Assembly: GCA_024336345.1 (NCBI GenBank)
Contig: JANFOG010000020.1
Coordinates: forward strand, 372,001 to 436,000
Direction: 5' to 3'
DNA length: 64,000 bases
Source: Mariannaea sp. PMI_226
Taxonomy: Eukaryota; Ascomycota; Sordariomycetes; Hypocreales; Nectriaceae
A program made the translations under genes and the position numbers. The notes under the pieces were generated by a model. The model saw only the letters and a program-made list of their open reading frames with translations, did not search any database and was not told the DNA's origin. Each line of letters begins with the position of its first letter. Within the stretch, counting starts at the first letter, position 1. Shown here one piece after another: positions 35,702 to 47,079 of this stretch.

Positions 35702-36405
35702 CTACAAAGCAAGTAATCCACCCATAATCAAAGCAACGCCACTTCCACCAATCATAGGGTTTAAATGTCCAGCGGCATTAGAAATGGTGCTCGCAGCAGA
35801 CGATGTCTTGGAGGTGGAATCTGTTCCAGTGCTAGAGGCATCCGGGGAAGCCTTTGTGCCTGTCGTCTCACTGCTGAAGCCATCGCTCACAGAGCCACCG
35901 AATACGGACTTTGGTTCTTCAGATGAGCCAGTCTTTGCCGCGGCCGCCTTGTACTCATCGACTGTGTGGTCGCCGCCCGTGTTGATAACACCAACCGCAC
36001 CAGCCTGACAATGGCCTGGAAGGGAGCAATACAAGAAGATAGGTTGAGTGTTGTTGATGGTAATAGAGAAGGTTGTCTAGATAAAGATTGTAATTTAGAT
36101 ATTGAGGAGGTGATGGGAAATTGAAAGGATATAGGGAAATTAATACTAACCTTATCACCAGATGGGAGGGTGCCAGAGTAAAATCCTCCTGCAGTAACAG
36201 GAGTACAAGCTTTCTCAAAATCACCAGCCACAACGCTGTGCTGGCTATTAAAATGAAACTCAACCACGTCTCCTTGGTTTGCCTTGATGGATTCGGGATC
36301 GAAGATGGTCTTAGACCCTGACTTGCCGACCTCAACCTTAATAATCTCGGCAGATGCTCCTACGGCAAGGCCGAACACAGCCAAGGTGCCGACGCTGAGT
36401 TGCAT
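35702..36405 (-). CDS. Secreted GPI-type cupredoxin (Ser-rich extracellular protein)
   Basis: Exons 36405-36151 and 36076-35702, with a 74-nt intron (GTTAGT..TCTAG), give 209 residues. The protein starts with a signal peptide (MQLSVGTLAVFGLAVGASA). Its cupredoxin domain reads IFDPESIKANQGDVVEFHFN, SQHSVVAGDFEKACTP and FLYCSLPGHCQAGAVGVIN. Likely type-1 copper ligands are the His of QHSV and the Cys and His of YCSLPGH. A Ser/Thr/Lys-rich linker and a hydrophobic end (GGSGVALIMGGLLAL) after small residues suggest GPI anchoring, so it would sit on the outer membrane face or cell wall. Many fungi have several such proteins, related to plant phytocyanins; the physiological role is not established. 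It is inside the inverted 28-kb segment and looks intact. Confidence 0.85.
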
Positions 36406-37344
36406 GATTGATGGAGAAAACTGTGTTGTAAATTGAGGAAGAATAGAGAAAGGTTGATAAGGGCGCAGCCAATACTGTTGTCTAGGCAAATAGACTGGTA
36501 GCTCCTGCTTTATATACATCCTACTACGTACCTTGGGATGTAGACAAAAGCCCTTTAGGAGTGCATCGGAAACTTGTGCACCAGTGACGCCGTGCGATCA
36601 CAAATCGCCAACAAATTCTGCTTAGCCATTTTGGTGACTCCTAGAGAAATGAAAGAAAGCAGGCAAGCTTCTCGTATGTTAGTACCTTTAGTTGCAGGTA
36701 AGGTAAGTAGGCTATGGCATTAGTAGTGATAACTGTCAGCGACACGGAAGTCCCAACCATGCTCAGCCACAAACCCCTTTGCGTACAACAAGCAGCCAAA
36801 CCGCTAATGCTGCCCGAAGACCACTTCCTGACGTCACATTCCTTGTTGGTAAGATGTGCTGTAAACGCCGGAAAGTAAAATAGCAGGCTTTTATTAGTAA
36901 GGTTATCAAACATCCCGTCGGCGCAACTAAACTGCCTTGCCCTCTATGTCGGTACTTCGGATAGTCTTGTCAGCAATGCCTTGATTGGTTGACGACTGAA
37001 TTTACACAACTGTCACTCCTTGGCCTCTACAGATTAAACTGCTTAGGAATTATACTCAAATAAGCCGCCATTTTACCCGAAGTGGTCTACTATTGCGTCA
37101 ATCTTTCCAATTTCGTACAAATGGGCTAAGCTGTAATTGTAATTGTACTATTGGAAATAGGAATCTGGTAACCAATCCAGGCCTTGTTCAGTACATACAA
37201 GATCATATATTCGTGGGTTATGTGTAAATGGGGAGCACATCGAGCCTTGAGGGTCTTGATCTATGGTGGTATCCCGAGATGTGGAGCCCGCCTTGCCGAC
37301 ATACGGGCTTAACCACGACGTTCCGGGTCAGAGACCCTCAAGTG
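36406..37344. other. Upstream region of cupredoxin gene, no other gene
   Basis: Short unmatched frames only, the longest on the minus strand at 36641-36913 with no motif. Nothing further supported. Confidence 0.4.
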
Positions 37345-37600
37345 TACAGTGGGTCCGAAAAAGTTTTGGATGGTCACTAGGTATGATATTCACACCTAGG
37401 ATTTTATAATAGCTATTATATACTTAAAACTCAAACAATGCAGTTCAAAAACTCCCAAAAGCTAATATAATAGAATATCTATTATCTGAGTACCTTTTTA
37501 TTCTAAAGTTGTATTAAAATATTGAAAAAAATGCAAGTACGTACTAAGGAGCTCTTTTAGGTACCAGGAGACGTGGTGGAACTTTTTCGGAGCCACTGTA
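37345..37600. mobile_element. Tc1/mariner-type MITE (252 bp) with TA duplication
   Basis: Terminal inverted repeats CAGTGGGTCCGAAAAAGTT (from 37347) and its reverse complement with one mismatch (AACTTTTTCGGAGCCACTG, to 37598) are flanked on both sides by TA (37345-37346 and 37599-37600). The 200-bp core is AT-rich without coding capacity. This is the layout of a non-autonomous Tc1/mariner (pogo/Fot-like) element. Confidence 0.82.
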
Positions 37601-38645
37601 GCAGGTGGGGCGCTATCCCTTTTACTGTCGTAAGGCAACACCTGGGCTACAAGCGCCACATAGCCCCCGCTTTAGCTGAGTAACATAGAGTAACTTTGAG
37701 AGTAACCCCGCAATTTCTCATATAATTTATTCTCTTGACTTTAATGGATTCCCAGGTACGAAAGGCTACAGCGACTAAAAATAGGGGCAGACCACAAATG
37801 TCGTGATATGGCTGTAAGCATTATAAAGTATTTCTTTATGTATCTAGAAATTGTTAGGACTTCTGGCATCATTAAATTAGGTGGTAAACAATGTACCTTT
37901 GATTTACTGTACTTTGGTTGGCTGGAACCCCTGCTCGTGACCCAGGTGTAGCCTTAGTCAAAGGGCTATTAGCGTTGGATCCAAACCGTAGAGTTGTTGG
38001 AAGAGGGATAGTTGTGAGTGAGAAGGGGGATGCGCCGGTGTGTTTATTGTCCGGCCTATCCATAATATGCGGGCAGATTACTCATCGTTGCGATGACGGG
38101 CTCCTTAAAGACATCTTGTCTATCAGTTACCAACATTGAACTAGATAGAATATTATAGTGGCAAGCTAGTAAAAGGGATCTTGAGGGAAAAAGGAGGAGG
38201 ACACTGCTCTAACACTCACAAGGAAGCCAGGCGGTCAGATAACATAGATGTAATAAGACGACCTAAGTCCATAAATGTGAAGCTAATAAACGAGGATGCA
38301 TTTTGGCTGCTTGGCTTGCAAACAGGCATAGGAACCTCCGCAACACTACTCTATTTTCTCAGAGGTCTTTTGTCAACTATATTTTGGTTGATAATTTGTC
38401 ATCAAGTTAATTGGGGCACAAGATGGATAAGGATGAGAAATCAGGCTCGTGCATTGTTTGTGTTCCCTATTTTCAGGTTATCCTTCATCTGCGAAAGTAG
38501 ATATGGATAGTAGCTCTTATTATATGACCCTCTCCATCTCCCTCGTATGCCTCTTCGTTGATTGATTCCGTTCATCCGCAAATTGTAACGCCGCCTTAGG
38601 CTTCGATCACTACCCAACCCGAGGCAGAAAAATTACACAGAAAAT
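37601..38645. other. Intergenic upstream of DOMON-b561 gene
   Basis: No motif-bearing frame is seen. A 109-codon plus-strand frame at 38181-38510 has no recognisable feature. Confidence 0.4.
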
Positions 38646-39985
38646 ATGAAATTTAGCACGTTAGTGGCTACCGTGGCATGTAAGACATCCATATCAGCCC
38701 TCAAGTGCCCTACACTGTTCCTCGTTTTGAATGCCTTTTCACAGCTTGTTGCTTATACAATTAACCTAATAGATGCTTATGGTACCTTCGCTACCACCTC
38801 TTCATACTGTCCCACAGATGGCGTTTGCTACCGCTGGGGTGTTCCAGAAGCTGCGGCCAATTCGACGTCTGGCGATGTATACTTCCAGATAAGGGCTCCC
38901 ACGAAGTATCAGTGGGCCGCTGTTGGCATTGGTTCCGGCATGATTGGTGCGCGGATCTTTGTCGTATATGAGGATGGTCGCGGCAATGTCACGTTGAGTC
39001 CCAGGCGGGCAATGAATCACGTCGAGCCTGAATTCTCGGCAGACGATAGGGTTACCCTTATTGATGGTTCTGGAGTAAAGAATGGCCAGATGATTGCCAA
39101 CATCAGGTGCAGCGACTGCTCCTCGCTGGACCTCAAGGGCAAAAACTCATGGATCGCTGCCTGGAAGAAGGGCGGCCCTCTGAACTCGACAAGCCAGTTG
39201 GAGCACATCACGCAGCATGATAACACTGAGGTCTTTGAAGTCGATTTCTCGTCTGCATCATTCAGTAGCAACAGCAACCCTTTTACCAGCGGATCAAATA
39301 GCAACAATGACGTAAACTCGGATTCTAATCAAGACTCCAGCAATAAAGATGGGTCCGAATCTGGACATAATGATGGTATTATATCATCAAATGGAGGCAA
39401 TAACATGAGTACTCTTGCATGTGCCCATGGCATTATTATGTCTATTGTCTTTGTTGTTGCCTATCCCGTTGGGGCTATTCTTATGCCCATTATTGGCAAC
39501 TGGCTCGTTCATGCTAGCTGGCAATTTCTTGCTTTCCTAGGCATGTGGACTGGCTTTGGTGTCGGTTATGTATTGGCCCATGATAATGGATATGTAAGTT
39601 TTCCTACACGCTCTTATAGTCGTCTGGTATGTCCACTAATATGCTTTGCAAGTTCTGGAATAATACTCATACTAAGATTGGTATTATGGTTGTTGCGCTT
39701 ATGGGTATGCAGCCTATTTTCGGGTGGGCGCACCACCAGTACTTTCTAAAGCATCGACAACGGGGCCTCATTAGCTATGTCCACATCTGGTATGGCCGTA
39801 CTCTTATTATTCTTGGTATTATTAATGGTGGACTCGGCCTGCAACTTGCCAATGCGAGAGAAGGTCTTGTTATTGCGTATTCCGTCGTTGCTGGTATTGT
39901 TGCTCTTACGTATCTAAGTCCTATCCTATTTGGTGCTAGACGAAAAAAGAACCAGTCTAAGCAACCAGCTTCTGAAATAGAGTAG
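38646..39985 (+). CDS. DOMON plus cytochrome b561 membrane protein
   Basis: Exon 38646-39593 and exon 39653-39985 (59-nt intron, GTAAGT..GCAAG) give 426 residues. After a hydrophobic start comes a DOMON/cellobiose-dehydrogenase-like cytochrome domain (YCPTDGVCYRWGVPEAAANS, YFQIRAPTKYQWAAVGIGSG, HITQHDNTEVFEVDF), a Ser/Asn/Asp linker, then a b561 module: LACAHGIIMSIVFVVAYPVG, SWQFLAFLGMWTGFGVGYV, TKIGIMVVALMGMQP, HHQYFLKHRQRG and SYVHIWYGRTLIILGIINGG. The four helix histidines expected to hold two b haems are visible (AHG, HAS, HTK or HHQ, HIW). Such proteins pass electrons across a membrane between ascorbate-like donors and ferric or other acceptors. An extra in-frame intron (38680-38772, GTAAGA..AATAG, 93 nt) is likely: removing it gives a normal signal peptide and 395 residues. 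Confidence 0.85.
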
Positions 39986-40066
39986 GAGTAACTATCTATT
40001 CTGCTATAATTTATCTGCACAAAAGCACCCATTGCCGGATTTCCAGTGTCTACCTCTTTCTTTGAT

Positions 40067-40800
40067 TCAATGGTAGAAATACTTTTTGGACTTCCTCAAA
40101 ATCTGCTCCAACGATACTAGATGGATCACTCCTTCACTAAGCTTCAAGTCACGGATGGCAGCCAAGTGGGAAGTAATATCGCCGGGATCCAACTTCTGGT
40201 TCGCTTGAATAGAAAGGTTCTGCTTTCGGCATCGCAGCGCAACCTGCGTCCAGAATCCCACAAGCTTCTCGCTCAGCTCCAAGTCCCATGTGCTGCACCA
40301 GCTGATTGTGTTGGTATTCGCAGCGGCCTTATACTGAAGTAATGGTAGCCAGTGTTAGCGAGGTTATTATGGTCTGCTTTATATTTTTGGCTTAAATAGC
40401 TCGAATATTTGCCCATTCTTACATAGGAAACTTCTCAAACATTAAGATTAAGCTTTTAGGAATAGGCGGATTTTATTAGATGATAATTCGCAATCATTAT
40501 CGCAATTATAACCATCGTCGTCACCATCGTCATTATCAACATTATCATCAACAATAGTTTGAAATTAGCTAATTAGGCCATAATTGCGATTTAGGATACC
40601 ACTTTAAGGGAGTCTAGATAGAGTAATCAATAGGTACCTTGGACTGGTGAAACTAAGATCTTTTTTAACTGATTGCAGGAGGTCAATGGTGCAAGCCGCA
40701 CTCTGCGTCTTACCTTTCACTCCCACACTACCGGCGCACAACGAGTCGCGCTCACGGAGCTCAGGAGTAACTAGCTCGAGACTCTCGCCAAGCAACGTCT
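40067..40800 (-). pseudogene. Unassigned gene fragment, two exon-like blocks
   Basis: A minus-strand block at about 40336-40067 follows an acceptor-like TTCAG and reads TNTISWCSTWDLELSEKLVG, FWTQVALRCRKQNLS and IRDLKLSEGVIHLVSLEQIL, ending at a stop. A second block, 40795-40604, reads SLELVTPELRERDSLCAGS and ACTIDLLQSVKKDLSF. Composition and lack of stops look coding, but I do not recognise the family and cannot join the blocks into one frame. AT-rich microsatellite-like sequence (40490-40560) separates them. Confidence 0.3.
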
Positions 40801-42689
40801 GATCAAATCCTTAGACTGGTGCCACAAAGCCCGGCTACCTCCTCATTCCGCTGGACTGCTTCGGCCTCAAGAACTGCGTACGTTCACAGTGCGCGAACAT
40901 CATTTCTAAGCTTGGGTTTGATGTCTTCCTCAAGGATGACCCAACAGTAAGAAGAGTCTGAAGTACCATCCTCATTGGCGATCAAACGGTAATTTAGTTG
41001 ACAAGAGGGCTATAAACTAGCTCATTTTGTAGAAGACTACTCGACGGATCCATTCCATCCCCTCTATGTTGGATTATGGGGCCAGTGATATTTATTGGTA
41101 GCAGCTAAATGTGTGGCTTTCTTCAAATACGACGTACCTACGGTACGAAATGCCAAGGCAAGGTCTAAAGTCTGCAGGGCGGGCTAAGTGGGAGTGGAGG
41201 TAACTTCGGAGACATAAGGCGGAAAAGGGGTAAAATTATGCCGTCCCCGAGGGTGGGGGGCGGGGGTTCTTTGGAACATAAGGTGATGTAGACATGCATG
41301 TCAGAATGGCGGTGTAACATTATACACGGATTACGGCATGTGGAAAAGGAATGATCGACAGAAAACCCGGGGTCAGCTCGGCAGATAGTTGGCAAATGCC
41401 ACCAGTGGGGTATACGGAAAGCAAAGAAGACTCAGGTTGCTTTGGCAAGGTACTACATGTATGAATGAGGACATTACATTTAATTTTAGAGTCTAAGTGC
41501 AAGACAAATAAAACTAGTGAGGATAGGAGCTAAACGAAACAGTACACAAGGTAAGGAGGTATTGTATGTAATTGTATTCTAGATGGGGTATGCTAATGAA
41601 TGAGGCGAGGTCCTCCGGAATCCAGCCAAGACTGCGAAGTGTTATGGTTGTGCTAGACTATTATAGCATAGGGCGAAGATTGGTTAATAATCTATATTGC
41701 AGTAATTATCCAAGCACACAACTATTATATGCCTAGACACAAAGGGCGTAGTGTTAATCTAACAGTGGCTTGAATAAAAGGGCCGTAAAAAAGCCGTGGG
41801 TTGCTGGCGATTTGGCATATACAGAAACGTACGGCCAATTGGATAACTAATCAGGAGGCACTGATCGACATGTCAGGTATAAAGTACAGTCAACCAATAC
41901 TGCCGCTGCAAGCCAACAGAAGAGAATAATACACTAAAGATCATGAGAAATTTGAATTGGCAATTTTGGGTATAACAGCATAGAGGACGAGTCTATTAAA
42001 GTTATACCAATTCTGACTCAGAAATGGCTCCAGCATTTACATCTATGAGTAATTAGACTCCAGACTACAGACTGCATATTACTAGGAAGTTCACTTCTGG
42101 TGTGATACCTTAGAACACACTTAACTACAGCGTAGATGCTACATATACTCTAAATTATTACAGAGTTGATTGTTCTTTTGTACAGGATATATATATTACC
42201 CACATCACCTCCATAGAGGGAAAGGGTTTACCCTACGTGGAGTCTATCTATTAGGAAGAGCAGGGGTTTCAGGTCCCAGCATAGATTGCTACGTTACTAG
42301 TGAGGGTATTGTGGGAAGAAAAATTTATCCCTTAGCAACTTGTAACTCACAACAGTATTAATACCCGCATTGAGTCATGCATAGAGCTATATATAGCGAG
42401 ATGCAACCAATATACACCTTAATCATGTCATTGTTTATTTATTTGACTGATGGATATGTACATTCTTAAGAATGACTGGCCACGATAACTTTAACTAACA
42501 CTTTTGTACTTTCCCCCCATCTGAGGCCCTTCCGCCGCCGCCTCCCAATCTCCAGATGATAGAGAGGGTGCTTTGATATCACCAATTTCTTCCTCGCCTT
42601 TTCTCATCTCCTTTCTTTCTATTATTGCCTTAACAAACCGCATTGCTCATCCACTACCTCTACACTTTCTGCTCTATATATCTTTCGCG
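40801..42689. other. Intergenic with an old TRIM-type LTR at 41640
   Basis: Apart from the LTR-like copy listed separately, no gene or motif is seen. The last 120 bp before 42690 is CT-rich, typical of a fungal promoter near its start codon. Confidence 0.45.
41640..41754 (+). repeat. Diverged solo copy of the TRIM LTR
   Basis: TGTTATGGTTGTGCTAGAC, then AAGATTGGTTAATAATC, AATTATCCAAGCACACAAC and ACTATTATA line up in order with the 120-bp terminal repeats at 52839 and 53174. Differences are mainly C/T transitions plus small gaps, so it is an older copy. Confidence 0.65.
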
Positions 42690-44024
42690 ATGGGTTCAGC
42701 TGGAAGCAGCAGCTCTCTTCTACCTAATTTCCTCTTGACACCACGACAGCAGAGCCTGCTCTTCGCTGCTCTTAACTCCAGTAGCCAGCAGCCTCTGGCC
42801 CCCAACGTCCTAAATCAAGTCTTTCAGGAGAGTTCCTTCCTGTACAGTTATCATTACGACCTTGGTGACTCTAGCTACGATTTCTCTTCCGCTATTACTA
42901 TCGATGAGACCCCCGGGTTAACTGGCGATCTTCCTAAGCTCGACTCGAAGCGTAGCCACCCTGACGACAAGGATGTCTCCAGTATCCCCGGCAAGGATCC
43001 CATGCGCTACAATAGCACGAAAAAGGTTCCTAAGAAGCCTGGTCGTAAGGCTCTTACCTTGGAACCCCTCTCGGTATGTTTTGCATACCTTTAACTCATT
43101 TGGTTAGTTTATTATAGCTAACACCCCACACAGAAGCGCAAGGCCCAGAACCGAGCTGCACAGCGCGCTTTTAGAGAACGCAAACAGAGATACCTGAAGG
43201 ATCTTGAGGCGAAAGTTGACGAGCTTGAGAAGGCCTTCGGGGCCGCTAATTCCGAAAATAGCTTGCTACGTGCCCAGGTTGGGGGCATGACATCCGAGCT
43301 CGGCCATCATAAGCAACAAGTTTCTGTAATAACAGATATTAAACCACTTCCGCGTGAGAAGGCACTCTCTGTCGGTAGTACCGCCGTCAATAACCTTAGC
43401 GATGCCAATTTTCAATTCGAGTCTCCAAAATCTGGTGCGCTGCCAGATACCCCCAATAACAACTTACAAAAGTCAGGCTCGCTGCAAACAAGCCCTCACC
43501 AAATGGCCTCTGCTACAAACCCATCCACTGCCTTAAGCAATAGCAACTCCCCACAAGCCCAATTCAAGGATGATCTCAGAAAGGTCTCTGACGTCTTAAG
43601 TCCTTACATATCCAGCTTGACCACTAGTGCCTCTTGCGCCAATATGGACTCTGCCAACTTCAGTTTTAATGGCGCCACCAGCTCTTCCTCAGCATCAAAT
43701 CACTCCAACGGCAATCCCAGCTCTTCCCGTGGTACTTCTCCAGAACCTTTTAGTCAGTCTTTCATCAGATTTAAGCCCATTGAGGCAATCACAACTACTA
43801 TCGAGGAGCAATTAGTTATTCCCTCTGGCACTTCTGTCTCCCACTTATTCAATGTCGACTTAAGTAGGACACATTTCGACTGGCTCGCTCACCAGAATGG
43901 TGGCCAGTTTGATGCTCAGCCCTTTGGCGACTATGGGGAACCTGAAGAGAATTCTTTAAGCAACTCATTGTTCGATAACCTATTCAAGGATTCTCTTGAT
44001 TCCGATTTCTTCACTCCCTACTAG
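42690..44024 (+). CDS. Yap1/AP-1-type bZIP lacking cysteine-rich domains
   Basis: Exons 42690-43073 and 43134-44024 (60-nt intron, GTATGT..ACACAG) give 424 residues. The start MGSAGSSSSLLPNFLLTPRQ and the basic region NRAAQRAFRERKQRYLKDLE followed by a leucine zipper are those of the fungal Yap1 family, nuclear regulators of oxidative-stress genes; the NRxAQxxFR signature is complete. The C-terminal third still resembles the family (SHLFNVDLSRTHFDWLA, DSDFFTPY) but stops at 44024 before the region where the redox cysteine-rich domain and export signal normally lie. I count one cysteine in the whole protein. It is therefore a truncated or diverged paralogue that probably cannot be controlled by disulfide-gated export; that consequence is inference. 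Confidence 0.85.
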
Positions 44025-45093
44025 CTGGCACCTAGCCTCAGTATTTCCCAGATTGCGTGGTCAAGAAGCTGGCCGTTGAAATCAGCCCTGATGACTGAAC
44101 TTGCAACCTACAGTTGGTGTATTGCGGTGAGCCATTTATCGATACACTCGATGAACGGCTGATCAGTACAACAAATCGCCCACCAGAAACCAATAGGGGA
44201 CAATGGCATTTACAGTAAGAGGATGGGTTTGAAAAACATAGTTGATATGATTATACGGATAGTCATAATCTATGGACGAATGAAAGGATTAGATGTTCAT
44301 ATCTACAGGAGGAAACATGGCCTTGGCTATATAGGCCATCAAAAATGCATCTGTCATCAACTCAGACCGTACTGGTTAGGTACCATGGACACTACGAGGT
44401 TGTCTGTCTGCTCTGCTCATGCTAAGTATAGTCTCAAGGCCGCCAAGAGAAACGCCAAATGGGGACAATTGTGGCATCAGGCTAATTGGTCGTGCCAGTG
44501 ATGCGACCTATGGCCCCGTCTACGTGGATACTATTCTCCAGGAGGTCATCGTGTTGGAAAGCCCGGAGGCTTGGAGGGATATCTCATATAGGATCCAGTA
44601 TGAACTATGGAGTAGTGTTCGAGATTTAGCACAACCCTTATGCTAGGTGTCCGTGATTATCATATCTAGACGGCTAGTATATCTATGCTAGCAAAATTTT
44701 ATTCTTCTACGGGGAGACAAGGCAATCGTATATCTCGAGGTATTACGTTTGCTTTAGACCAAACATTTGTTTTCGACAGTGCTCGCGCGATCTTTTTCGT
44801 TTATGGGCTTTTTATCGGTCAACAGATGATTTGGTTGTTTCGATATATATACTTTTTGTCTTATCAATACAATACAATACAATTTATTACGCCCGGCAGC
44901 ACTAGGGCCAAAACGGCACACCTTCCCCTTTATTTAATTTTGCCTGGCACCTGCTGTTAGTGCCCACATAGTAATCACCGCAATATCTTAACGGACATAC
45001 GGCTCCCGATTACCAACCCGCTCAAACGCGAGGGCCTCCGGGCCAGTCGTAACAGCGGCGACACCGCATCGAATAAACGCTGTATACCAGGCG
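44025..45093. other. Intergenic, no supported gene
   Basis: Short frames only. An AATAC repeat (four units) lies at 44868-44883. The last 150 bp before 45094 looks like LINE-type ORF1 leader and leads into the chimera. Confidence 0.4.
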
Positions 45094-47060
45094 TTGATTG
45101 ACAGTGGCCCTCCAACGACATTCGGATCGCCAACCCCAACCCAGCCTGCGAAAAGGAAGCGCGACGAGCAGCCGCAGCCAATTGACTGGCCAACACTGCA
45201 ACTCTCAGGAAGGTCGGCGCAGGCACCACTCGGCAACCCCATGGGGCTTCAGTCTTCCGCTCACGCCCAGCCTGCTGCAACTGCCGTCGCCATCCTAGAC
45301 GAAATCCTCACAGAAGTCCAACGACGAGACACGGCCACTCGAAAAATCTTCAACCTCGTCGCACGCTCGCTTGACAGTATCGCGGCCGCCTGTAAGGACG
45401 AAGAAAAGCCAATCGCCCAGGAAATTAATGACCTGTTCGCATCCTTCCTGACGACCAACCTACTCTCGGCTAAGAAAGGGGGAGGCCCCATGCCGGCAAA
45501 TGAGCCGAACGGTGGGGTGGCAGCCAATTGGGCCGGGGCCGGGAAATCATCGACTAAGCCCCAGACTACCCAGCAGAAGGAAACCGGCCAAAAGACAACA
45601 ACAGAAGATATCCGGATCCTGGCACGACTCCCGCAGGAACAGCTGGAGTGGTCGAGGTCGGTTAGGAACTTCGCCCTACGAACCGCCCTTTGCGATCAAG
45701 TTGGGCTCTCCCTCGCGGACATCCCGAATGTCTACCACACCGCGACCGGATTTGCTATCCATCCTCGAAACAAGGAGGTCCGCCAAGGGATCCTCGCGAA
45801 GGAAAAAGAAGCGGGTCTCTGCCTCCGTGCCACCAAGCTCGAGCTGCCCATAAAGTGGTATAAGGCAGCGGAGCCTCGACAACGGGTGCCTGTCCAAGAT
45901 CATCTGTCGCCACAGGACTGGCTTCTATTGGCGGAGATACAGAGTCTACTAAAACCGCTCAACGAAATCACTATGAGGTGCCAAGGTTGGGCCAAGGAGG
46001 GCCGTTACGGCGCCTTGTGGGAAGTGATGATCGGAATGGAATATTTGCTTAACTTCTTCGAGGAGCAGAAGCTGATATTCTCGCCGCCTGCCGCAACTGC
46101 GGATAAGCCACGGAATGCGCGAGCCTTAGCAGCCACGAGTATTTCAGGACGCAGCGGGCTACAAGCTGACCAAGTTCACGGACGCGAGAAACACTTGCCT
46201 GAGCATACTCGAGACGAATATACTAGTACATTCTCGGAAGCTGGGGGTATAAATGACGACCACCGACGATGCATACAGATCTCCATCAACAACTGTTGGT
46301 CAAAGCTTGATGAGTATTACACCCTACTTGGCCAATCCCCGCTTTACCCAGCTGCTATCATTTTTCATCCGCGCTGGAACGTGTCTTGGCTCGAGGCGAA
46401 CTGGACAAGCTGCGAGCAATTGGTATGGCTGCGAGACGCCAAGAACAGCATTCGGGAATATTTCGAACAACACTTCCAGCCAATGAGCCATCTGATCAAG
46501 TGAAAGCCATATTTATAAAAGCAATGCGGCAGGCCGAGCCTAGTCAATTCGACCAGTGGATGCAAAGCCAGGATCGGCACATAATGGAGGAAGACAATGA
46601 ACTTACAGCTTATATAAGGCAATAACCGATTAGGTAAGAGAACTTAAATCCTATTCTGTGGTGGAAGGACCACCTAGAGGAATACCCACACTTAAGCAAG
46701 TTTGCCCTCAACATATTGGCGATTCCAGCCATATCTGCCGATCCTAAGCGGACTTTCAGTGTGACAAAGCTAACAGTGAGCTCATAAAGATATAACTTAA
46801 GCTTGAAGATGATGGAGGAAATATAGTGCCTGCGGAATTGGCTGAGCTATCAGGCCATCACGGTGGGCGAAGTGGTCAGTTTGGGCGGGGAAGGCATTGG
46901 CCTGGATGAAGAAGGGGGATGGTAGTATAGCAATAACTTAATGCTGACCAATATATCAAGTATATCAAGTCGAATCAATTTAATCAAGTTCATGGACGGT
47001 TTTATTTCAAGTAATCAAGTTTGACCCTCGAACTTGACTTACTTGAATTGATATCAGCGC
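45094..47060 (+). pseudogene. LINE ORF1 / hAT transposase chimera
   Basis: A 469-codon open frame (45094-46503) joins two unrelated parts. Residues 1 to about 270 look like a Tad-type LINE ORF1: Lys/Arg-rich start, a helical LDEILTEVQRRDTATRKIFN, and the gag-like LADIPNVYHTATGFAIHP with LPIKWYKAAEP. From about 271 it is a hAT transposase: LSPQDWLLLAEIQSLLKPLN, QGWAKEGRYGALWEVMIGME, then NNCWSKLDEYYTLLGQSPLY and FHPRWNVSWLEANW. Past the stop at 46503 the hAT dimerisation region continues with frame changes and stops (ILAIPAISADPKRTFSVTKL, CLRNWLSYQAITVG) to about 46920. The AT-rich tail to 47060 has several ATCAAGT motifs, like hAT subterminal repeats. The hAT N-terminal zinc finger is missing, so it is not functional as hAT. 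Confidence 0.68.
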
Positions 47061-47079
47061 TGATCAAGTTATACTAAAC

